Positions 23,724-35,200 of a stretch of DNA of 64,000 nt are shown piece after piece. Position 1 is the stretch's first letter. Each line of letters starts with the position of its first letter. The DNA comes from Typha latifolia (taxonomy: Eukaryota; Streptophyta; Magnoliopsida; Poales; Typhaceae), in the NCBI GenBank assembly GCA_019914945.1, contig CM034101.1, forward strand, positions 11,977,188-12,041,187, given 5' to 3'. The notes beneath the pieces were generated by a model. The model was not told the DNA's origin and made no database searches. It saw nothing but the letters and a program-made list of their open reading frames with translations. Both the position numbers and the translations under genes were made by a program.

Positions 23724-25880
23724 ATGCTTCAGGTGGAACTTAGGCTACTTTGTCGTTCTGTCCTTGGAAGAAAGAGACTTTTCTCGTCCTATGCTTCCTC
23801 CTTGCAGTTATTGGATGAGCAACTATCAGATTCGAATCCTAATATCCAAATAGAAGCTTCTTGTACTGGTAGAAGCCCAACCCTCTTCCCACTGGTTGCT
23901 TCTGTAGTTCATACTCTAAATTGGAGTGCCATAAGAGGACTTGAATTTTCTGAGTCGGTAAACAGATATGGCTTCTCTCACTCCTTGGAGTCCTTCGCAA
24001 TGCTCATTGGAATCTTTTCATCAGCCGGAATGCATCGTGAGGCCAGGTGGTTGCTTAAATGTCTCATTGATTACAACAAGAATGTGGGCTTTTGTTTGTT
24101 TAAGCTGCTTGCTATGTTGGTGCAGCTCTCCGGTGGTGGCCTTAGCTTTTTACGAGCCTATGGAGGTGTCATCCAGGTTCTGTCAGAGTCACTGATGCTT
24201 GATTCTGCAGTAGAATCCTATTTGGAAGCTAAGCGGATCGGATTGCAAATTGGTGCTCCCTTGTGTAATTTATTGCTCAAATATTTGGTTGAGCATAATG
24301 AGGTGGGGCTTGCTAAGATTTTGTTTCATGAGATGAAAGCTTCTGGCCCATTGCCTAATATCTATACCTACACAATTTTGATAGATTTGTATAGCAAAGG
24401 CGGCGTTTTTTGTGTAGATGACGCAAATAGTATCCTCAGGGAAATGGAAGAGAATGGGATGAAACCTAATTCCGTGACTTATCATGCATATATCCGTGGG
24501 CTTTGTGGTGCCGGGAATACAGAATCTGCATGGAAGTTTCTTCAGGATTTGAGGTGTAGAGGCCTGGAGTACAATAATTACTGTTTCAATGCTGTCATTC
24601 TTGGTTTTTGCCGTGAAGGTGAGTTGCCGAAGGCTTTAATGGTTTTCGAGGAAATGAATACTTGTGGATTGACACCGGATGTGCACAGCTATAGCATTTT
24701 GATTGATGGGTTCTGCAAGAAAGGGGATGTCTTGAAAGGCTATAATCTGCTTGTCACAATGGTGAACAGTGGAATAATGCCGACAATTGTTAGTTATAGC
24801 TCACTCTTGCATGGTTTGTGCATGAGAGGGGAGATAGACACTGCATTGAATTTGTTCCATGAGCTGAGTGACCAAGGTTATGAGCATGATTTAGTCGCCT
24901 ATAGCATTCTTATTGATGGATACTGCCGTCATGGGGACATAGATGGTGCTTGTAAACTCTGGCAGGAGATGATTCAAAGGGATTTGACTCCTGATGCTTT
25001 TAGCTATACAAGCATCATATATGGTTATTGTAGAATGGGATGCTTGAATGAAGCTTTGCAGCACTTCAACCTCATGCTTAGTGATGGCGTGGTTCCCAGT
25101 ATTGTTACCTGCACTGTGATCATTGATGGGTTCTGCAAGAAAGGACTAGTGCAAGAAGGCTTCAGTTTTTTGAATGAAATGTTTGACTGGGGAATCATTC
25201 CGAACATGTTTATGTATAAGGTAATCATCGACGCAATATGCAAAAAGCAGAAGTTGGGAAGGGCATGGGAGGTTTTTGGAACAATGACAAAAAGAGGGTT
25301 TGTCTCAGATGTAGTTGTCTACACTATGCTTATTGATGCTTTTGCTAAAATATCTGATCTTGAGGAAGCTTGCAGATTATTTTCAAGAATGTCAAGGGAA
25401 GCTATAATGCCCAACATCTTCACATACACGAGTCTTATCAATGGTTTTTGCAAGAACGGGAGGCTGCCTGAAGCTTCAAATTTATTTGAGGAGATGATTG
25501 GAAAGGGTTTAGTACCTGATAGAGTTGTGTATACTTCGATAATTTCTGGATATTGCAGGTGTGGAGATATGAAGAAAGCTGTGGAGTTGTTTAACAAAAT
25601 GGTGCAATGTGGTTTACTGCCAGATGTTACTACCTTTACCTGTCTAATTGATGGATATAGCAAGTTACTTCTTATGGATATGGCAGTCTCACTGATTGAT
25701 GAGATGATAAAAATGGGGCTTGCACCTAATGCAGTTACTTATACTTCTATCATTACTGGATATCGGAAAATGGGTGACTGGGATAAAGCATATGAAATGT
25801 ATAATATAATGCTGAAGCAGGGAATTCTACCTGATACACTTACTTATTTGTCCCTAGGGATTGAGTGCAGTGCAGGGTAG
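23724..25880 (+). CDS. P-class pentatricopeptide repeat protein
   Basis: Single-exon frame of 718 residues. The first ATG in the frame is at 23724; the frame extends further upstream only through a TTG. The N terminus is Arg/Ser/Leu-rich (MLQVELRLLCRSVLGRKRLF), a likely mitochondrial presequence. Residues about 178-704 form 15 consecutive PPR units, nearly all exactly 35 residues (for example NIFTYTSLINGFCKNGRLPE), plus a partial sixteenth (TLTYLSLGIECSAG) before the stop. Family role: helical-repeat proteins that bind one RNA base per repeat and act in organellar transcript stabilisation, splicing or restoration of fertility. No SMR or other C-terminal domain is present. It may be compared with At2g26790 and similar proteins, but I cannot fix the orthologue. 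The regular repeats make it a good case for reading the recognition code. Confidence 0.88.
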   Translation: MLQVELRLLCRSVLGRKRLFSSYASSLQLLDEQLSDSNPNIQIEASCTGRSPTLFPLVASVVHTLNWSAIRGLEFSESVNRYGFSHSLESFAMLIGIFSSAGMHREARWLLKCLIDYNKNVGFCLFKLLAMLVQLSGGGLSFLRAYGGVIQVLSESLMLDSAVESYLEAKRIGLQIGAPLCNLLLKYLVEHNEVGLAKILFHEMKASGPLPNIYTYTILIDLYSKGGVFCVDDANSILREMEENGMKPNSVTYHAYIRGLCGAGNTESAWKFLQDLRCRGLEYNNYCFNAVILGFCREGELPKALMVFEEMNTCGLTPDVHSYSILIDGFCKKGDVLKGYNLLVTMVNSGIMPTIVSYSSLLHGLCMRGEIDTALNLFHELSDQGYEHDLVAYSILIDGYCRHGDIDGACKLWQEMIQRDLTPDAFSYTSIIYGYCRMGCLNEALQHFNLMLSDGVVPSIVTCTVIIDGFCKKGLVQEGFSFLNEMFDWGIIPNMFMYKVIIDAICKKQKLGRAWEVFGTMTKRGFVSDVVVYTMLIDAFAKISDLEEACRLFSRMSREAIMPNIFTYTSLINGFCKNGRLPEASNLFEEMIGKGLVPDRVVYTSIISGYCRCGDMKKAVELFNKMVQCGLLPDVTTFTCLIDGYSKLLLMDMAVSLIDEMIKMGLAPNAVTYTSIITGYRKMGDWDKAYEMYNIMLKQGILPDTLTYLSLGIECSAG

Positions 25881-27775
25881 GTGACAGCAGAAGAATGATA
25901 CATTATGACTACACATAACAATACTTGCTCAAATTTTTTCAACCTGATTTACTCATGGTATGTTCGAAGTCCATCATAGTATTATATAGCTAATACTATC
26001 TCAGATACTGCAGATTAGTATGATATGCTATGCTGCTTCTCTTTCCACAGAACTTACATGAAAAAACAATTATACTTTCTCACATGTCTCATTGGAAAAG
26101 TTCAAAAGGAAAACAAGTATAAATTACTTATATTATATAGATAGAATGCCATAGAAAGTTCACGGATCTCTTTTAACATTGGACTGTTCCCATTGTTCCA
26201 ACAACTTATACTTTTTCTGACTTTTTTCTACTATTAGCCACTGTACCTGCAGAGTTTATTCTAAGAAAGGCATGGTATGTGATCAAGGCCACAACGTTAG
26301 GATCAGCAATTTTGAAATTTTTTCTTTCTCAAGTGATAAAGAGGCAGCACAGTCTCTGTTGCACATAGAGTTTGTTTGACATTCATGGATGTTTAAGATC
26401 TTTTGATTTGTCCTCCTATGACATGGCATTTTTTATTCTTCTGATCTTGATATTGCTTGGGCTGCTTGTAGTTCATAAGAATATCTAGATTCGTCGAAAA
26501 AGAAATGGCCTGCTCTAAAGCACATTTGCATGCCTGACACCAAACTAGATGGCTGATGGCCTTTGGTTTCTTATTTTAGTGAGACATGCTAGAACATAAC
26601 ACATAGTTTTCAGCTGATCGCCCAAGAATTAGGTTACAATAGGTTCTGTTATCTTATATTTATCAAGAAGTTCATTTCAATTTCTTTACCTTCTTTCTTT
26701 TTAATACCTTATTGCAGCTGGTACAGAACTGGTAACTCTTGATAAGCACTATTCTGGTTCATCATAAGATAATGTTTGGAGTATGCAGTGTTCAGCATCT
26801 TTTCTTTACTATGCCAGTGAGTTGTTAGTGGTAATTGATATGTTCTTCGTCTTTTCTGATCTTTGCAGATGAAATAGGAAAGTGTTTAGTATCTTTCTCT
26901 TATAGAGAGAATACAAGCTCATGACACTGCCATCTACTATCTAAAGTCATTATTAACAAGTTTCGGCGTGCTGTAGCTGCCATATTAAAATTCTCTTTTT
27001 TTTTGGCACGCATATGTGCAGGATTTTGTACAACTCCTGTGGCAGAGTCTGAAGTTCTTTTAGCAGTCTTATAATTGTTCCCTGGGTATAAGTTTTGTAC
27101 AACTCAAGTAGTTGGAGTTTGCATGCAGGTTCTCTTCTAGCTTTTCCTTGGGATGTTCTGTTTCATAATTTCCTCTTAGATGCATGATATGCTTTCTTTC
27201 TTGAAAGTAAATGCAAAGGGAAAAAGTACAGCATCTAGCTTAGGGAGAAATCATATAATCAAGTGAACATCAGCACTGCTGTCAACCCTGAAGTGCGTAA
27301 AATATGCACATGTAATGTTTTCAGTTTAGGCCAAAATTTCAAACTGGAATAAATTAAGTAATTATATATGTACGAGCCATCCTAGCAGCTAGTGGTAACA
27401 TATCAATTTTAGTGTCGTTATTTCTTATATATTAGAAACTTGTTTAGAAGTATTTTATGGCAAACTAGCACCTCCTTTCCCTTGTAAATCAATTAGTCTA
27501 GGGAAGTGCATATATATTAATATCTTCTTAAAGGCAACTAAATCATGTCTCATCATCCACTACCTCTTAATTTTTTTCTCATGTATTAGCAGAGGATGAT
27601 GGGGGCACCATTACTCTTGAAATACCCTACTATATTTTCAATTGTTCCTTAGATATTTAAATGAAGAATGTAGAGGAATCGTTACCTTTGCCCCCTCCCC
27701 TCTTACGAGTTCTAACTGAGTGATTACCTTGTGCTACTTGGTGTCAATCCATCTCTAGTATACCTTACTGATTGT
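25881..27775. other. 3' UTR / intergenic
   Basis: AT-rich, no coding frame. Several acceptor-like sites followed by purine-rich stretches (about 26718, 26869) could be spliced 3' UTR segments of the PPR gene. No element termini seen. Confidence 0.4.
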
Positions 27776-27783
27776 CTTGGGAG

Positions 27784-28102
27784 TAGAGGTGTAAATGAGA
27801 CAAGCTTGGGCGAGCGACTCAGCTTGGCTTGGCTCGATTGCAGAAATTTTTAGCTCGGCTTGGCTTGGCTAATCTTTAGCTCGACAAGGCTCGAGCTTGG
27901 CTTAACAACTTGATGGGCTTATCTAGGCTTAATAGGTTTAATGGGCTGAAGGCTGATATTGATTAAAATTTTTTTTTTGAAAGCCAAACAATTAAAAAAT
28001 ATAAATCATAGAAGGTAAAATTAGCTCATAGAAACATATGGTGATACAAATAAATAATTAACTTAAAAATTCTAATAATTCATGTATTCATGTGAACATA
28101 TA

Positions 28103-28139
<37 letters not shown>

Positions 28140-28261
28140 CTACTACTAGTCTGCTAAAGTATTGAGTTGAGATTGAGCAAGCCAGTGCTAGCTTAGCTCG
28201 GCTCGATTATACCTTTGAGCCCACGAGCCTCACGAGCTCATGGGCTTTTTTGACAACCCTA
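27784..28261. mobile_element. hAT-type MITE with perfect 8-bp target duplication
   Basis: The element begins TAGAGGTGTAAATGAG and its other end, reverse-complemented, begins TAGGGTTGTCAAAA. Both fit the hAT terminal consensus. It is flanked by CTTGGGAG on both sides (27776-27783 and 28262-28269), an exact 8-bp duplication as hAT transposases make. The 478-bp interior is noncoding, with subterminal ctcggcttggc-type repeats at both ends and a TA microsatellite (about 28109-28139). Confidence 0.88.
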
Positions 28262-28351
28262 CTTGGGAGTTTCTTTTCAAGGTTCTTTCTTTGTGGTGAC
28301 GCTCCATCCTTTGTTTCATGTTGAGTCTATATGAAGAAGTGACTGATAAAA

Positions 28352-29291
28352 TGATGCGATCTGGGTCAGATCGGATCACATCATAGGAACATTGGGCTCG
28401 ATGGATCGAGTCTAGTTATTTTACTTATTCTGTTTATGTAGTTTAGTTAGAATTTATTTATTTAGCCAAGTTCATTAACTTTTACGCAGTTTCAAGAATA
28501 TATTTTGCAGATATTCATCAGTTGACTGAATATTATGAGACCACTTGGAGAAGATTGAAGACATCCTGATCTACAACTTTTGTATTCAAGATTTTTCCAG
28601 ATTAGGACTCCATCGTGGCATAGTTGAAAAAATATTTCGAGAAGAATAAGAAAGGCTGATTTAGCTAAATCATGTTTATCTTTAATATAAACCTTTAAGG
28701 CAAGCCTAGTTAAGTCATGTAAGCCACTAAAACAAGTTCAATTAAGTCATGTAAGCCTATAAAGCAAGTTCAATTAAGTCATGTAAGTCTCTAAGGTAAG
28801 TCCTAGTTCGAGTCGTATAAGTCTTTAGGGCTAAGTCCGAGTAGGACTCATTGTACCCGACCTCTATATATAGAGGAGCTAAGCTTTATTCATCCAAGCA
28901 TCTAAGTATTAAGAATTAATTGAGTTTAGTTTTTCTTATTTTCACATTTATTGTTTTTATTATAGTCGTTAGATCGTCTTTATTTTTCTAGGAGTATATC
29001 TAAGTTAGAAACTCAAATTCTACCTCCAACTCATAGCCACCATCACCTCTAACAACCACCCTACTATACAGCCGTCCACCACCGCCCTTGGCCGTCCGCC
29101 ACCTTCCGACGATCGAAATTTACCATTTTGCCCCGTTCTGATCTTACTCCACTAATTTAATTATATCTTTTCATCAAGACATCAGATTGACGTGAAACCA
29201 GAGCCATTAGAACTCTTTCTCGTGAGGCTACCATCACCTAAATTTTCATAATTTTCTTATGTTCGGATCAGTCCAGATATGGTCTGTAACA
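28352..29291 (+). mobile_element. Decayed solo LTR, same family as the one at 56268
   Basis: Begins TGATGCGATCTGGG and ends GGTCTGTAACA. The flanks are taaaa (left) and taaac (right), a 4-of-5 duplication. Its 3' half (tagtcgttagatcgtctttatt, accaccctactatac, accttccgacgatcg) is clearly homologous to 56268-56812. A TATA-like tatatatagagg lies near 28864, followed by a likely transcript start. At about 28711-28800 a 32-bp unit with taagtcatgtaag is repeated three times, plus a degenerate fourth. About 940 bp, no coding content. Confidence 0.65.
28711..28825 (+). repeat. 32-bp tandem repeat inside the LTR
   Basis: The phrase taagtcatgtaag starts at 28711, 28743 and 28775, a constant 32-bp period; a diverged copy (gagtcgtataagtc) follows near 28810. 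It sits just upstream of the LTR TATA-like box, where LTR enhancers commonly lie. Confidence 0.8.
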
Positions 29292-32200
29292 TAAACATTA
29301 CATGAAAATGGTCCATCTCTTCATCTTCTCTCATTGCCTAGGCAGATCATATGGAAGAATTTGATATATATTGAAAATGGACTTACAACATCTTTTGTTT
29401 ATAACTTTATATGAACAATGAAATGTTCAGACCTTGATTTCAACAGTGTTACACTGTTGTATAGACTAATCTTATCAATATTCCTTGCCAATGCTTTTAG
29501 CTTGCTATAACAGAATCATTTTCTTTGATGTCTTACAGTTATATGTTCTCTCTTTTTCTTTGTTGTGGGAAAACACCCGAAGAAATGCTTATTGCTTCTT
29601 TGAACTTGCAAAAGTGAAAATTTGTATGCTTTTCATGTGGATGCTGTCTTTCAAACACAGGGCTGTTTATATGCATTTTTTTCAGAGGTTTGACAAGGTG
29701 TGTGTATATATATATATATACATACATTTCCTTGATTTTGAATTATTGTGTATGAATTCTGAACATTTTAGTGGTCCATAGGTACACATTGGACTTTCGC
29801 AACTTCACTTTTCAAGTGGTAAATATGTATGCATGCTTTCTGATGTTCTATATACGCAACAATTAATCTTTCTTACAACATGGGGTGTTAAAGATGTCTC
29901 ACTAAGCAACCAAACCTTTTTGATGCCTTGAGGAGAAAATATGTTGTGTGGAAGTCCTTCAAGTAGGAGGAAATCCACCATGCATCGACTATGTAGACAT
30001 CCTTGATTCTACCATGCAGACTGCCTTAGGTTTTTCTAGTTTGATATCATTTGATTTGATAATGTGATAACTTCTCTTAAATTCTGTGAGAAAAGATTTT
30101 CTTGCATATTCATATAACAGTTTCTATCGTAATAATGAGTACCTTATCCTTTGTTCTGATTGTGTTTTATGTTTGGTAGCAAGGCCTCTCCAAGACCAGA
30201 AAAGATTTGAAAGAATGAGCTAAAGATTATGCTGAGAGCTTTATATTGGATGGAGCTACCCGCTCTGGATCTTTTCATCTACTTTGGAGCTTCTCATTCA
30301 TCCTTGCCCGAGAAGACAGGTTATAAACTTTAACCATGTAGACATTTTTCCTTTTTGTTACACTTGTGCTTTTCCTTTTCTTTTCTCCAGAACTCAGTAT
30401 TTCTTTATTTGCTGGAACAATATTAACACTTCTGCTCAACTTGTTCTTGCCGGTACATCTGTTCAACTCTAAAAAGGAAGATGCCAATTTTTTTGCTGCC
30501 GATATTTGAAGCAGCGTCGTGCTTCAATCTCTTGGGATTGTAAATTGCTGAATTGTACACAGTACTCTGAGCTCTACTCTCTTTAAGTTGTAATTTTAAA
30601 TGTCTATTTTTATTTTCAATATTCCAATAAATTATTTTTTGTGCAGATTTGGAGATCTTGACAAAGAAAAGATGCAAAGGATGACTCACTCCTCCACAAC
30701 CTTAAACAGTCGTGGCTCACTGAGAAGTGAATTTTGAAGCTCTACTTAATGGTGAGAAAATGTCTGGAATCATTAATATTAATAGATTCCTATAAGATAT
30801 AGTCCTGAAGGATCACCTTTTAGGAAAGCAAGAGTTATCATCATAGAAACATTTTGCTAGCAATAAGTGAAAGCTTCCAGACAGATTAAAATCTTTCTAC
30901 TACTAATTTAAATATGTGAACTCTCTATGAGTTACGAGATAGTGCTGAAATGCCGAACAAGGTAAAATTTAGCTAAGACATGGTCTTCCTTGCATTTTAT
31001 AGTGACCCAACTAGCTGACAAGTGACAACCTATTTGGTTATTGCAGTTTTGGCTCATGCAACCAAGGAGCATCCTCTGAACTTCCTCGCGGATGTTTGGA
31101 AATTTTATGGGAGAGATGACTGGCTTCTTATTTATATCAAGTATTGTAACCTCAAACTTATGGTGTTTTTCTGCAGGATATGAGTTCTTTGCACATCAAG
31201 TACTTTCTGCAAGCAGTTTCTAGGCCTGCATCTGGTAATATTTCCCGAGGGAACGGCTGACAACTGGATTTTGTTGCTTTTGTTATTTTGGTAGAGGATA
31301 GAAAGCTAATACTGACACTACTTTGTTATCCTGGTGGCATGAATCTCTAGAGAATTGCAGTTGGCCTTCTCATAAAAGTAAGTCCGAACTATGTACAGCC
31401 TGCGGCCATTGATCAAGATATGTCATGATCGATGCGGAAAGCAAATTATTGTTGCCAAAGAAATTTGGATCTTATAGAAAGTAAACTCCAGTCTGCGATA
31501 ACTACTTGATGAGCTATGTGATGGAATTATGCTGAGGACTTACGGCCCATTTATCTGCTTGGGAGCAAGTTTATTTTTATACCAAATTACTTCTACAGAG
31601 GAAAATAATTAGGAAAGTACTACAAACTATTTCCAAAAATTACTATAACTTTGCCACATGAAAGATCACTATCTGAGATAGTGATTCTCAGTGGATTTAT
31701 CATTATACCAATATGCTGCAAAATCGTTATTTTCTATGCTGTCTGGGAAAGCAAATTTAGATCACTGTTCTAGCAGCAATTTATATATAAATAGTTGTCT
31801 TAGAATAACGATTTTTTTATTGGATAGTTTTTGATATAGTTTAAACAATGCTGTTACTTTGAGAAATAATTTTTTATGTAGCAGTATTTTGGTCAAAAAC
31901 TCGATCTATTCGGAGATCATCCCTCGAGATTTTGAGAGGAATATCATCATGGAGATGGACTGCCTTTAGGCTTCAGCATATTATTCACTGACCAATGTCA
32001 TACCATACTTACAAAGAAAGAAATAGAGCAACCGACTGCTCTGCCAATTGGGGATTGGTTGAAGTTTTGGGTGTGCAAATTCATGTGCCACCTGATTTCT
32101 TAGTGATCCTCTTGTTTGACATTTCTGGGGGGATGATTTTCCCATCAAATGTAATAACTTCTGCCTAGCAGCTCTCTTCTTAATCCGAAAGAAAAGAAAA

Positions 32201-35200
32201 CAATGGTTGTATAGCTCTGATGTATCTGTAGATGCAGCATTTCCAGATACAATGAACCAAAACAGCCCCAAAACACCTGATAAATTGAAGATTTAGACAT
32301 GGTTAAATCTTCCAAGTTATATAAAACACAAATATTAATGAACCATCTATGATTGTTACAGAACTTTGTTCTTCTACACCAAGTTTCTGCTCTCAAGAAC
32401 GTAGTAATTGAAGTCTCCACAGCTGACCATACAAAACATCTGCAAGTCATCATACAATGTAGACTTAATATGTGAAACTATACACCAGGCAAAGTACTTC
32501 CTTCTGCACTTACTGGCTCTCATGATTTAGCATCTTGCCTAGATTTCTAGCAAACTAACCTGTAGAATGATCTGCTGTAATACCAAAATGATGGCAACTT
32601 CCCAAATTACAGGCCATAAATGACAAAAGGGGATCAGCTTTCAATATATATATAAAGAGAAAAAACTTGCAGAAAAGAAGGAACTCTGAAATAATAGACA
32701 AGACTTGACATGAACGAAGAAATAAAAGTCGTACAGAAAAATAATATGGAACAGCTGATACATCATCATATTTCAGTGAGCAGCAAAAACTGTTGCACTG
32801 CACTTATTGTTTAACAAAATATGAATGAACGAAGTTGAAGATTGGCACAGTTGAAATGGCTACTTAATTCTTTTCAAACAATAGAGTGATCTCTGGATCT
32901 AGCTTCTGAGTGTTAAATAAGAAGTGCAAATTTCTAACCTTAATGTAAACCTATATGTTTCTGTTCGAAGAAAATGATGAAAGAATCACTAAGATAATGA
33001 TAGTTAGGCATCTCAATCTCATGAAACCCAGATTTGCACTTATCTTGACTTATTTCAAAAAGATGGACATTTCAATGGCAGAAATTCTAGTTGAGAGATA
33101 ATTTTGCAGAAAAGATAGCAAAGAACAGTCTGCGCAAACATTTATTTGTTGTTGGTACTACCTTTCTGTTTCAATAATGATAAGCAAGACTACTAGAATG
33201 GCAGAGGCTTCCTTAGCAATATGTTGTCAACACCAGCCAAAGATAAATCAATCATCTTTTCCAACTAAAAGTTTTCTAAAGATGGACTACATTTCAGCAA
33301 ATAAATACACAGACTATAAGGTGCTACCATAAAAACTTGTTTCATCCATTTCAGATTAAGCACTCAAAATTTAAATGATAAACTGAACTTTAACTAGGAT
33401 TAGAGAGTTCCAACAACTTAATGCATAAAAGAAAGAGAGAGAAACTCAATGCAGCTAGCTATCTCGTTCTCACAAAATCCACATTCCAGATGTTGATATA
33501 AATGATTTCTTCTGATTTAACTACAGTTTGCAAAGCCATAGCGCCTCTAACTGGTGAGCAACCTATCTCCTATCGCTCTACCCTCCCCTGCAACCCTCCC
33601 TTTCTCTCTCTTTCTCTTTCTCCTTTATTTACCTTCCTCTGTCTTCTTGCTATGACACTGGGCCAAGTTTGGCTTCGTGTCATCAGCATAGCTAGCTGTG
33701 GCGTCTCATGCTCGTTGTGAGGATGGAACTGCCAATGGCAAGTAAATATTGGTCACAGACCCTTCAAGGCATCCATGAAGAAGGCCATTATAACAGATAA
33801 TGAAATTACTAGCATTCATCACATGATGTTAGCATGAAAAGCTATTGCAAGAAATATGTTGAAGAATAAGCAATTCTCGATAGCCATAGAAGAATAACTG
33901 AAAGAGGAAATAAGATTTCTATAGGTGTTGACTAAATAAAATTGCAAATGTTAAGGGCCATCAAATGCATACATAATATTCATCCACCTCCTTGACAAAT
34001 GCATTACATACAGGAAACCATTAAGTAAATAACAAATGATAATAATTTTACTATAATGCGTATAATAAAGCAGAGGTTGAACACTATTGGTAAAATTGGG
34101 TACCCACTCCTATCAGTGGAAATCAACCATGAGTCACCAAATTGTCTCTATGAATATAGGATATGTAAATTGCATCTGATGGGAACATTGAATTGACCAC
34201 CCATCATTGAAATGGTAGGATTATCTCCAATCTTACTGAAACGTTCTATCTCAACAGAGTTCAACAATAGATGTATTGGGAACTAATAACTCTGATAAGA
34301 TGTAAAAAAGTGGAAAGCACTGTGGTTGCTGTCTTGCTGAGAAATTAAGCTACAATGAATAATAGGCAAACTAATATGCAGTTCTACGTAGCTATCTGTA
34401 GATTTAGAAACTAAGCTAACCATATAGAATTATAAAATCACTATATAATCATTCCTAAATATGTTACATTTTGTCAATATAGTAAATTAATATAGTAAAT
34501 TATTTTTGGCATTCTTTCTATACTTTAATAATTCCCTATTATATGACTTTTACTAATATATATATATATATGATGGATTTAGATTGAGCTATAATCATTT
34601 ATGTTTGCAATTAGACTTATTTAGTCTTTGGCAATGATGGTCGTGTTAGTCGGCACTTACCGTGTCAACAGCATAGCGGCACGTGGCAGGATGGGTGCTG
34701 CACAACACCCCTCCTAGCAGCTTCGTTGCTTGCCGTTGACTTCATCTTCGTCGTTGCTGCTTGCTACCGAACTCGTCGTCCCCATCTTCGCCGCCCCCGG
34801 AGCTTGAGTCGTTCACACGGATCCGCAACTTAAGTTATTATTTGACACGACCTGATCCACTCACCATTTCTTCCTCTTTGTGCTAGGGCACCAGATGGGT
34901 GCCAGCAGCAATTGGAGCTCGGGGGCAATGAGGACGGAGGCGAGCGGTGACGATGAAAGCAAGGTCAATGGTGAGCATGAAAGGGTGAAGATGAGTAATC
35001 TCCCCATCTTTTTCTCTTCCTCTTGCGGCATAATCGGCACGTACCACGGTACGTGCCATGCTGTGCCTATAACACAATCATCCTTGCTCTTTAGTCATAC
35101 TTCTTAAATTCACCTAATCAACAAAATACCTATGTATACCATTACCATCAATTCTCATAGATGAGGGAAGTCTAGTCCATCTCTATATCATAATTTTTGT

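Noticed and set aside
29485..29781. 98-codon frame rich in Phe, Tyr and Leu
   Set aside because: No ATG context or domain, ends over a TA repeat, and lies in AT-rich noncoding DNA.
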